NCBI GenBank assembly: GCA_009733775.1
Contig: WOGZ01000059.1
Location: 1-64,000 of the forward strand
Length of the DNA: 64,000 nucleotides
Direction: 5' to 3'
Origin: Alectoria sarmentosa
Lineage: Eukaryota; Ascomycota; Lecanoromycetes; Lecanorales; Parmeliaceae
The number at the start of each line of letters is the position of its first letter. Position 1 is the first letter of the stretch. The position numbers and the translations under genes were made by a program. Of the stretch, positions 45,471 through 55,360 are shown one piece after another. A model generated the notes under the pieces. It worked only from the letters and a program-made list of their open reading frames with translations, was not told the origin of the DNA and did no database searches.

Positions 45471-45959
45471 CCGTCACAAGTCACAACTTGCCCATTATTC
45501 CCATTCACTTGGTAGTACAAAGCATCATGATTTGGCTCGGCATCCGTCCTGGATAACACCATATATATTCTTTCTTTCTTATTCGTGCTCCTTCTTTTTT
45601 TAGTCTATATTATATATCACCTAACATCACCTAATCGCCTAGGGCAACCCACCGCGTCGAGTCATAGGTCTCCGCTGACCGCTCGCCTGACTACATCACG
45701 CCTTACTGCTTCTGATACACGCATCATACCCCGCGTCGCCTGCGCACCTCTGCCACTCCCTGGGAATACTCAAACAGGCTGCTTGACTGCTTGACTGCTT
45801 AATTGCTTGAGCCAAGTCCCTGCATCCACCCCAAAGGGCAAATCGGAATGCTCTAACGGCCTTCCCCTTGCGAGGATCTGCAACCTGCATCAACCTGCTA
45901 ACATGACAACCTCTTAAAACTCATCCTTGTCAACCTTCAACCGTCACAAATCCTTTCCA

Positions 45960-46175
45960 ATGTGCAACTCCTTGACAGCGACCCTTTACCCTCATCTGCA
46001 GTGGTACCACCAAAACTCAACCATAAAGAGAGCAAATAGCTCGACAATCGAGCAGGAAGCATCTCGAAGCGCACACCAACACATCCAGTACAACACCAGC
46101 TCAGACATAGACAAACGAAACATTACAGCCCTTGAACGAGAAGCCTCTCGAAGTGCACGCCAACCCGTCCAGTAA
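45960..46175 (+). other. Upstream ORF in the ATG1 leader (71 aa) with an internal repeat
   Basis: Starts at ATG 45960 and stops 63 bp before the ATG1 start. The peptide contains EASRSA twice (about residues 33-38 and 61-66), each within a longer similar block (EQEASRSAHQHIQ, EREASRSARQPVQ). If it lies in the mRNA, it would reduce ATG1 translation unless ribosomes reinitiate. No sequence feature proves that it is transcribed. Confidence 0.4.
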
Positions 46176-46238
46176 CGCTGCTCTGAATTCTGTCAGGTGC
46201 ATCTAGAGAATCAGGACCCCAGCGTCTGACCATCTACC

Positions 46239-49200
46239 ATGGCCGCTAAACAACCATCGCCCTCGACATCGAGACGGACCAGAGATCCAACGCACCAAGA
46301 AATGGTAGTCGGTAAGTACAGAAGACTGGAGGAGATTGGCCGGGGAAGCTTTGCTACGGTTTACAAAGCTACGAGTTCTGTAAGTAGCTTTCTCGATTTG
46401 CCTCCCCGATATCGCTATCACCCTCAGCCTCATGCAACACCGAGTGGCGCTTCATCATGTATACGCCATTGTAAATGAAGGCCGCCATGTGGTCGTCCAT
46501 TACGTCAATGCTAATGTTCCATATCATAGCTAACACCCGGCTATGTTGCCATCAAATCCGTCGACCTACACAAGCTCAACAAGAAGTTGAAGGACAACCT
46601 GTACTCTGAGATCCACATCCTACAGAACCTAAAACATCCACACATCGTTTCTCTTACGGACTGCCAAGAGACTACCGCCCATATCCATCTCGTCATGGAG
46701 TTCTGCGAGCTTGGGGACTTGTCATACTTCATCAAGAAAAGAGACACGCTCTCTCGTCATGACACCACCAGGGACATGATACGAAAATACCCCAACCCTG
46801 CGGCTGGAGGTCTGAATGAGGTCATAGTCCGACACTTTCTCAAGCAGCTAGCGAGTGCTCTGGACTTCCTCAGAGAGGGAAACTTCATTCACCGTGATGT
46901 GAAGCCTCAGAACCTCCTTCTCGACCCATCACCGCTATTCTACGCCAAAGCCAAGCCCGGAGCAGTCGCAGAGGACAAGTTGCAGGCTCCTGCCGCCGGG
47001 ATCGAATCCTTGCCTACGTTAAAGATTGCAGACTTTGGCTTCGCGCGGTCTCTACCTTCAACTTCTCTTGCGGAAACACTCTGTGGATCGCCTCTATACA
47101 TGGCACCTGAGATTCTAAGATATGAGAAATATGATGCAAAGGCAGATCTCTGGTCCGTTGGCACTGTCTTATACGAGATGATGGTGGGGAAGCCGCCGTT
47201 CAGAGCGTCAAATCACGTGGAGTTACTGCGGAAGATTGAGCGGGGCGAGGATAGAATCAAGTTTCCAGAAGAGGTGGTCTTGAGTGATAGTATGAAGAAG
47301 CTTATCCGGGGTCTTTTGAAGCGTAATCCGGTAGAGAGGATAAGCTTTGGGGAATTCTTCAACAATACTGTGATCAAGGATGAGATCCCAGGATTGGCTG
47401 AGGAAGATCGACCAGCTCAGCTTCCCAGCCAGGAGCCTGAAATAGTGGGGAAGGGAAAAGAAAAAGCATCGGGAGGACCAATGGGAGAGGGTTCAGCGCC
47501 AAGGACCTCAAAAATTGACGTGACGGGAAATCTATCACAACCTCCAAGAAGAACGACCTCAGATAGTCCGCAAACCGCTGCACTCAGGGCTGAGCCTACA
47601 ATTCACCGTAAGGCATCTGGTACGCCTCCACGTACAGCTACTGGCGATTTGCGAGAAAAGAGGAACAGTACTGAGGCTTCTCGGGCGAATCCACCGTCAA
47701 GCGAAGCTACATCCCAAGCTACGCGCCCGAGCATGATCTCTCATGCTACAGCACCAGCACGCCAAGAATTGCTTGCTCATGACACCAAAATTGCTGCAGC
47801 CACCGTCATACAACGGCAATCAAGTCGTACATCTGTAGTCCCAAATTCTCCGAGATCCGAAGAAAGAGATCAGCAGCGCAAGGCGGCTCTGGAAGCTAAG
47901 CTGGCTCGAGATCGCGCAGCGCACGATGTAGCCTTCGAGCGAGACTACGTGGTGGTAGAGAAGCGAGCTGTCGAAGTCAATGCTTTCGCTGATGAACTTG
48001 CCGCGAGCCCTAGAATTCATGGCACAACCCAGACTCAGCACGATTCAAACCGAGGCGCAATGGTCAGACGAGCCACTACTCAAGGCGCTCCTAGTTCAGT
48101 CACTGGCGCTCAAGTCACGCCATCTCGAGCAATGCAGCTGGCATCTGGGAAAAGACCTGATCATCATCGACAGAACTCATACGAAAGGAGACTACAGAAC
48201 ATTCCTTCGGCTACTTCGGCCATCTCAAAAGCGATCAACATGGCTAGTGGCAGGCTTTTCAGTATGGGTTTCTCCCCTCCTTTGGGCATTGGTCGAGGCG
48301 GCCCTTCTCCGCCTTCTTACAATCCCTTCCCGGCATACCCTACGAGTCAAGGCGTTCCTCTTATGATCGTTGACGGCTCCAGAAGTCCCGCTCCCTTAGA
48401 TGAAGATTCCAAAGCCGTTCATGTAATCGAAGAATCAGCCACCAGAAGTGATGTCGTTTATGGATTCGCAGAGGTCAAGTACAAACAATTAATTCCTCTA
48501 GAGCCATCGATGGATCGCGGACTGGGGTTGCGTAGAGCAGGGATACCAGGAGGAAGCGAGGGCGAGAACAGTACCAGTGAAGATGACAGCCTAACCGTCG
48601 ATGCAATTGTTACACTCTCGGAGGAGGCTTTAGTACTCTATGTCAAGGCATTATCATTACTCGCTCGATCTATGGATATTGCAGGAGCTTGGTGGGCGCG
48701 AAAGAATCGTGGCGAGATAGTCGACGAGTCGACATCGCCTCAGACCCATGCCATCACGACAAATGCAGTAGCTATTGGTAACCGAGTCAACAACGTCGTC
48801 CAATGGGTTCGAGATCGATTCAACCAGGTCCTTGTCAAGGCCGAGTTTGTACGTCTAAAGCTTATCGAGGCCCAAAAGCAGCTCCCCACGGATCACCCCA
48901 GCCACCCCAGCAATCATCCCTCCGCGTCAGGTTCTGCAAACATGGGCACATCCGCGGACAATGTCACAGTGACTTCTGGCGTGACAGCTGAGACGCTCAT
49001 GTACGATCGCGCGCTGGAGATGAGCAAGTCGGCTGCGGTCAATGAGCTGGTGGGGGATGATCTCTGGGGCTGTGAGTTGAACTATATCACGGCAATAATG
49101 CTGCTTGAGGCCGTTCTTGAGGATGACGAGGAGCCTTCTGCGAAGAAATCAACGACAGACAAGGATGCCAAGGGCTCAAGTACGGAAGAAGAAGTTGTGA

Positions 49201-49458
49201 ACGGAGTGGAAGCGGAGGACCGAAAGGTCGTCCTCAAACGTAAATAGCATAACCTCAAGAATATCTCGATGTAGTTTTGGCTAATGAGTACCTACAGTCG
49301 TCCAGGGCATCCGCTCCCGCCTCACTGCTCTTCGCAAGAAAATGCAGATCATAGCAAAGCGCAATAGCGTCCCGAGTGCCACGCCACCTCGTTCAAAATC
49401 CCCAGTCGTCGCTGCCACCGCTACGACACCGGCAATCGCTACCACTCCACCTCAATAG
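46239..49458 (+). CDS. ATG1: Autophagy-initiating serine/threonine kinase Atg1 (ULK1 homologue)
   Basis: Exons 46239-46379, 46530-49239 and 49298-49458 sum to 3012 nt, 1003 aa. Introns are 150 and 58 nt. The first splits the kinase after GRGSFATVYKATSS, and exon 2 resumes TPGYVAIKSVDL (K56). Motifs: HRDVKPQN (D170), ADFGFARS (D215), SLAETLCGSPLYMAPEIL, DLWSVGTVLYEMMVGKPPF. This is the Atg1/ULK signature. A long Ser/Thr/Pro-rich linker follows (about 330-640), then the C-terminal domain that in the family binds Atg13 and membranes (LTVDAIVTLSEEALVLYVKALSLLARSM, ALEMSKSAAVNELVGDDLWGCELNYITAIMLLEAVLE). The third exon supplies LVQGIRSRLTALRKKMQIIAKR and a Ser/Thr/Ala-rich end. It acts at the phagophore assembly site, activated on starvation. 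Confidence 0.96.
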
Positions 49459-51248
49459 CTCTCAGAATCCGCTCTTACCTCCGTAGCTTTACCTCCAGAT
49501 TCTCTCGAACTTTGTACAACAGATCAAGCATATTCTTTCCACCACCATCCAGGGTCGCTTTTCACTCGGAATTGCCTTCATTTTGGCAATCCGACTCATG
49601 GTCATATACAACAAGAGCGCGGCGTTTCTTCTCACATCGAGCATTTTAGCGAGGACTGCGAGGCATACTAAACTTCCTTTTTTCATAAAGAAATGCATTA
49701 CGAAACTCCACGGTCATCCGCGTGGGTCTTGGAGATCTGGCGCTCGACGAGAGGTGGCGCTCCGATCGGCGTTAGATCAGAAGGGAAGGAACGCTGGTGA
49801 CAATGGCGTTGGGCCTTGCTTCTCGAAATTTAAATGGTCGTTGGGGAAGGCGAAGACTGTATTTAGATACCCCGACCGGTAAATGCAAATGATTTTGAAT
49901 CTCGGGTCTGTCCACTTTTGCCGTGATAGTACCGAAATGATGTCCACCCGGTACGAGTACAGACGGCTTATCCAGTCTGCCCGGAGAGGCTGAAGCCTTG
50001 AGTATGAATGGAGTGGTGAGAGAGTTCCGAACAAGCGACTACCGTGTGCAAATCCCTTTTACAAAGGTTCCAGCGAGACCACGGCTATGACTTCAACCAG
50101 GAGTACTGCTACTTTGGATGAAACAACGCAAACCCGTTTACGGATGAGCTACTCTGCACGAGATCGGGCCAGCCCTTTTTGTCTCCACACCGCACATGGA
50201 CCGTGTACGGAGGGGACATTTGGCAGCATTACCATCGGCAGCTATTGATGGCCATCAAAGATGCTAGCGGGCCCATCATGATGCCGCCGGCTCAGTCTCC
50301 TTGGGCTTCGGTAGGGAGGCAGGTCCTGACACAAAAACGCCCGTTGTTAGTTACCCATCTCCAACCGAGGAGGTTTGATCGCTTCAAGGTACACCTTGTT
50401 CGGAGATGGCAGATAGAGTGCCAGATGTGGGCCTAATGACAGTGTAGAAGATCTTGCATGCTAATTGAGCTGCTGCACGCCTTCTTGATGTTGGGAAGAG
50501 GAGAGTGCGCGGGAGGCGTCGGAGGATGGAGAGGGTGCTAGAAATCGTAAATCACACAGTCCGATTTACTAGAGTTGAAGCTGACATTTATTAAAGATAC
50601 ATTCGTCAGGCCATTGCACGTGAGAGGTTCGGCAACGATGGAAAAGCGAAAGGGTGTCTAGAGCGTGGACTGCGCGTTCCAGCTCTGCAGAATCACAAGG
50701 GAATCATAGAACAGCCCAAGAAAATGGAGAACCAAATGCGAAATTTCAACAGGGTGAAAGTTCCTCAACTGGAAATAATGGTCGATCGTTTTTTATCGAG
50801 TGCGCATACATTCCAACGATCGTGGCGATGTCTTGTTCTTGAACTTTCAAGGCCGTCGCCAGTGGACTAGTGGAAGGATTTTTTGGGGGAGAGGAATCCT
50901 TCGGAGGCACAGTGAGGCTGAAGGACCTCCTCACTTCCTGCAAGCTTGCGCTATCGATGGCAGAACCAACATTCTGATTTCTGAAACGCAACGAGATTGG
51001 CCACTGTCAGTTTTCCGGGCCGCAACGGCTCCATGAAGTTATGAAGCCGTCCGTATTGACGGGTAGTACGCGCCCTCGTGAACTCATAAAACACCTACTT
51101 CAATTGCTTATTTCGAGAGGCTTGACTACAAGGCATGCAGGATTCCAGACTAGGTATTTCAACTTGGCAATTTTGATATATTTAATGTCGTCTGCGCCCT
51201 CGGCACTCTGATCCTTAACTGCAGACAATTGACGCATCCGCGTGGAAA
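49459..51248. other. Interval with no supportable gene
   Basis: About 1.8 kb. Short frames on both strands have no recognisable domain or coherent splicing. It contains the ATG1 3' end and the promoter of the membrane-protein gene at 51249. Confidence 0.5.
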
Positions 51249-52341
51249 ATGCTCTTTCCTTCTCACTTCGTCTTCGCTCTCTGCATCATTGCTGCAAGTG
51301 AGGTTCGCACATCAACGGCGCAGACATGTTACTTCCCCAATGGGCAAGAATCCTCTCGTGATACCCCCTGCCGTGCACCTACCTCTGGCCAGGAAAGCGC
51401 ATGCTGTTACGTACATGATATATGCCTGGACAACAATCTTTGTCTGCCACAGGTACGTGGTTTCGGAATGGATTCCTCCTACTCGCTGTCGGAATTCGAT
51501 CACGAGAGATATCTCGCGAGCCAGTAACATTCTCCTACTCTCTAGACTTGCCTTCAGACTCAAGTTTCTGTCCTAACAGGGGATACTGACTTTGAAGTCT
51601 TTGATAGAGCACGAAATCAACCCTCATATACAGAGGAAGTTGCACAGATCACGCATGGCAAAGTGATGGCTGTGCCAAGTACTGTCAGGATGGTGAGTCC
51701 AATCGCCTCTACAATCCCAAGACCTGAGATCAAGAATACTCCTCGACTGACAGTGCCATTATCCAGTGAACAGTGATGACGGGATCGGACTGTTTCCGTT
51801 CTCACCAACCGAATCCTGCTGTGGCTCCGTCAATTTCACTAGCGGCGCCTGCGAGGATGCCACCCAAGGAAGCAGCGCTCCGTTCGCAATCCCGGTCGGC
51901 TTGGTGATCAACAACCGCACATCGGGCTCGACGGCACCAAACGACACGAGCGCCGCCGCTACCCTCATCGGCACCAGCACCATGACGGCCACTTCCACCG
52001 CCAGCGTAGCGGCGGGCTCCACATCATCCTCGAGGGATCAGGCGGCGATCGGGGCGGGCGTGGGAGTGCCCCTGGGTCTGGCGTTGCTGGCAGCTTTGGC
52101 CATGCTGTGGCGGCAACGGCGGCGCGAGCGGGACTTGAAGGTGAAGGCGGAGACGTGGGAGAAGCGATATGATGCTTTGGCGAAGGCCAAGGGGCTGGAT
52201 TATCGGGAAGACGATGCCCTGATGCAGCGAGGGAAGGACGGACCGCGGCATCAGCTGGAGGATGCGCGGATCGAGGAGCTGGATGGTTCGCGTGCGCGTG
52301 ATGTCCATGAGATGGCGGGGTGGAAGTCGGGGCCTGCGTGA
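51249..52341 (+). CDS. Single-pass membrane protein with Cys-rich ectodomain, three exons
   Basis: Exons 51249-51452, 51608-51692 and 51767-52341 sum to 864 nt, 287 aa. Order: signal peptide (about 1-24), a Cys-rich ectodomain (CYFPNGQ..DTPC, ACCYVHDICLDNNLCLPQ, YRGSCTDHAWQSDGCAKYCQD, SCCG) with N-glycosylation sites, a Ser/Thr/Ala-rich stalk, one membrane helix (IGAGVGVPLGLALLAALAML) followed by RQRRR, and a polar cytosolic tail. This layout is very common in Pezizomycotina and resembles wall stress sensors of the Wsc/Mid2 kind in shape, but I see no named domain. Intron 1 is 155 nt, with the acceptor chosen because it restores the RGSCTD block; the exact acceptor is the least certain point. 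G+C at third positions is high in exon 3. Confidence 0.82.
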
Positions 52342-53733
52342 TGGTGAGATTGTCCTCCCGTGTTGAAGAAGCGCCGAGAAGGAGCAACCTCTTGTGCTGG
52401 GATGGCGCAAAGTAATGAGCATTATTGTTCGGCATATACTCGTGCGGCCGAGAAGTTTGACCTCTTGGTAGTTCGGCGAAGGAGTAGACACTACCTTGTT
52501 TTGAAAATTATTCGACGAGGATACACTTCTCCGCCGCACGAGTATTACCACTTGGGATGGCTGAGATTTGAGATTTGAGACCATGTCGGAGTACCCTTTT
52601 GGAGTGCTCTTTGCGAATTGACTCAGGCAATGGCCTGAAGGCGGCTCAAGTTAACGCAACGAAAGAGCGCTTTTGGCATCCTTTCAAGGGACCCAAAGCA
52701 ATACGCAATGTCAACTGAGCCGTGTTCGGCATCCGCTCGGGCACTTTCCAAAAAGCTACTGCTTTTCAATTCAAAGTGGAGCACTTTTTGGACTCATGCT
52801 GAGGTATGAGTGTGTCGATGCGAATTCATTTTCTTTGACTGGGGACCCTCACGAGGATTGACGTATGCTTACGCAAAGCATCATCCATCGACAATACCTC
52901 TTATCAGTGGCAAAGTCCACTCGAGTCCGCTGTCGCTTCACAGCAGCCCTCTTCTCCAGCCTCCCCATGTATGGCCTTGCTTGAAAATAAGTGCCGCGAC
53001 GAGCCGCCTGGTCAATGGAGATTCTCACCTTGCACCATCAAGGCTGACGGACAGAACGAGACTACTCGAGAGTCGAAATGTGCGCGTGTAGCTTGAAGGT
53101 AAGTGTGCGATTGCGGAGCAAAAAAAGCCATTAATGATATAGGCGTGCAGGACCATTTGACTTGAAAAATGAAGGAGAAGACTGGCAAAAGTAGAGAGAG
53201 AAAGAGAAGGGGAAGGCGTGCAAAGGCAAAGGAGCAGGTAGTAAAGAAGAAAGGCGGGGGAAGAAGCGTTGTAGGAGGAAGGAAACAGGATTACGTGGAG
53301 GGGGAGTAATATGGGTGTGGATATATAGCTTCTGGCTGCCGCCGTCACAGGGTGGAACCGACATGGGTTCAACGGTGGCGCCGTCTCTTGCAAGAATTAT
53401 GGATTTTAATTGAGACGGATTGAGCATATGATGAGGTGCAGTAGGCGAGCGAGTCTGTAGAATGGGGTGCGCCGAAAAAGCCTCTTGGGTATGTGTTCCC
53501 CAGCGATTCCATCCGACTGCTTCTTTTGTTTTTACCATGATCGCTCTTCGTCGCAGATGTACGGAGCCCCTGATGTGATAGTACCCGATGCAGCTGCAGT
53601 AAGAAGCTTCAGTCGCAGATGTATCACGATAGAAGTCGTTATGCCGTCATCTCGAGTTGATGATTCATTCTTTTGAGACGGCAAAGTTGTCTGCCGAGAG
53701 AGCCTTTAAGAATGCGTCAGAGTAGGAAACCAC
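52342..53733. other. Interval with no supportable gene
   Basis: Holds the inverted repeat at 52436-52545 and the 3' ends of two convergent genes. A purine-rich stretch (about 53165-53290) is the mirror of a C/T-rich minus-strand tract. No coding frame is supportable. Confidence 0.5.
52436..52545. repeat. Inverted repeat with 21-bp arms (20 of 21 matching), possible MITE
   Basis: Arm 1 is 52436-52456 (ATACTCGTGCGG...) and arm 2 is its reverse complement at 52525-52545, with one mismatch. The 68-base centre also holds a shorter pair (GGTAGT / ACTACC). The arms can be read as flanked by TA. It lies about 100 bp after the stop of the membrane-protein gene. It may be a small DNA transposon derivative or a hairpin that forms a transcript end. 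Confidence 0.75.
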
Positions 53734-54867
53734 CTACTTCTCCGCCTGCTCTTCGATGTGCTTCCGATGCGATTCATCAATTGTCGCATCGTCAACAGCA
53801 TGGTCCTTGATGCATTGGACTTCTTTTCGGAGTTCCGCGACGAACCCGCACTTGGAGTGCTTGGAATGGACGCTTTCCCTCAGTGCGTAACAGCGAATCG
53901 AATGTAATTGGTCTATCATATCTGTTGCGCTCGTGCGGATATCACTGGAGATAACAGCGGAGGGGCAGACGCCCATCCTTTCAAGACCTCTGATCAAAGA
54001 GCCGTAGGTGATGGTATCGCACTCGCTTCCGGCCTCCACTATATCATGAGATGATTCACGGAAGCGTACATAGCGGCAGACAAACGTTTTAGCACGGTAC
54101 CGATCCACGAGCTTAGCGCAAAATTCGAGAAGTGCTGTAATGAGAACTTTGCGAGCTTTTGATATCTGATCTGGTGTCCTCACGCATGAGTCCTGGAGGC
54201 CTACTGAGACGCCAGGGGTATTTCTACTCACCAATGATGATTGGGACAGTGCTTATTGAAAGTGGCTTTCCGAAATAACACAGCCTGCCTGCACCGTCGG
54301 TGTTGCAAGACACAACCAAAGAACTGGTAAGGATGCGGAACGTGGCAAAGTCGCCGAAAGTCCAAGCTACGGAGAGCCACTCCTCGAATCCTGGTAAGAG
54401 AATATATTTGTGCCAGGGCGCCAGCCATTCGGGAAGCCATTTCCGAACGACCGCAACGGTGTCGTATTTGTCACAAATCACGGCAAGATCGACGAGCCCT
54501 TTAAATGTGACGGACTCGGGTAGTTGCCTGAATTTGAGATGGGCAATACGTAGAACGATCAACAAAGCGTCGAGGTCATCTTCGGGGAAGCGGACCTCTT
54601 CTTCCGTGGCCTCTCTGAAATGGCCTTTTGGATCCAACATGGCGCGCCAAACGGGGCTTGCTAAGCACATGGCATTGGAGGAGACAACAAGAGTCTTCCA
54701 TTGCTGGTCTTTGTCTTTGAAAAGTAGTTTCAGATCTCCCGAGGCATCCAGGTAGATAGTGGTAGACTGAATTGTCCGTGACAGCGTCGGCGGAGTCGTT
54801 CATGTTAATGGGTGTAATGAGGTGTGTGTAGTACTGGTACAGGCCTCCTGCTTCGAAAGGCTGTCAT
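53734..54867 (-). CDS. BTB/POZ-domain protein, three exons
   Basis: Exons 54867-54841, 54766-54232 and 54155-53734 sum to 984 nt, 327 aa. Exon 2 holds a fungal BTB domain: STTIYLDASGDLKLLF, WKTLVVSSNAMCLASPVWRAML, then EVRFPEDDLDALLIVLRIAHLKFRQLP and the AVICDKYDTVAVVRKW helix. The rest (FEEWLSVAWTFGDFATFRILTSSLV and the Cys-rich C-terminal half) is the usual tail of this lineage-expanded family, whose function is unknown. The first exon encodes only nine residues and is my reconstruction. Exon 2 has no ATG before the BTB strand, the ATG at 54803 is out of frame, and ATG 54867 plus a 74-nt intron restores frame. The donor (GTACCA) is weak, so the start could be wrong. Confidence 0.75.
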
Positions 54868-55360
54868 CAGGTTGCAGAGAATGCAGAGATGTGGTCGGAG
54901 TAGCGAGACGCGTGTGTGACAGCTTGAAGACAGTTGGCATTTGTTTTACCTAGGCGAACTAGAAGAAGAAATACATGACAGGTTTAGTACCTTCATATTC
55001 AGGGGTGAAGTCAGAGAAACTTGATGGTGGCCTACCATAGGGAAGAGAAATGACACAAAAAACCCACTTCACCATAGGATCAGCGCCAATTAGGAATCGA
55101 ACCTATGTATTATGAAATTTAATGAACACCCAACAACGGGAAGGGGTGTGTCGTAATTTCACCCGAGGTTTTCCCGCCCGCCATCAAAAATAGTCTGAAT
55201 ATTGACTCTTGACTCTAATCATGGGGTTCTGCCTCGGACTCATGCGGTCAAAAAAGTTCTTTTGATCGTAGGAGAAGAATTTGCGAGAAAAAGAATGCGT
55301 ACAGAAAGTGGCTTGGAAATTCGCTTATTACAATGCATGCCTACCTTCATGCCTGCTTTT
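54868..55360. other. Interval with no supportable gene
   Basis: Lies between the 5' end of the BTB gene and the 3' end of the aminopeptidase gene, both on the minus strand. It should hold the BTB promoter. A tRNA-like T-arm string at 55091-55105 does not belong to a full tRNA. Confidence 0.5.

Larger units (their letters stand above)
44744..46238. promoter_or_regulatory. Promoter and long leader of ATG1
   Basis: Nearly 1.5 kb without a main reading frame. It includes the pentamer repeat at 45451-45470. From about 45550 on there is C/T-rich sequence typical of fungal 5' leaders, with several ATGs. One opens a 4-codon frame at 45903 and one a 71-codon frame at 45960. TATATATT at about 45560 could be a TATA box. 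Confidence 0.55.

Noticed and set aside
54300..54755. Plus-strand 151-codon frame
   Set aside because: It is the antisense shadow of the BTB exon.
55091..55105. tRNA T-arm-like string (minus strand GGTTCGATTCC)
   Set aside because: No matching acceptor, D or anticodon arms can be formed upstream, so no full cloverleaf exists.
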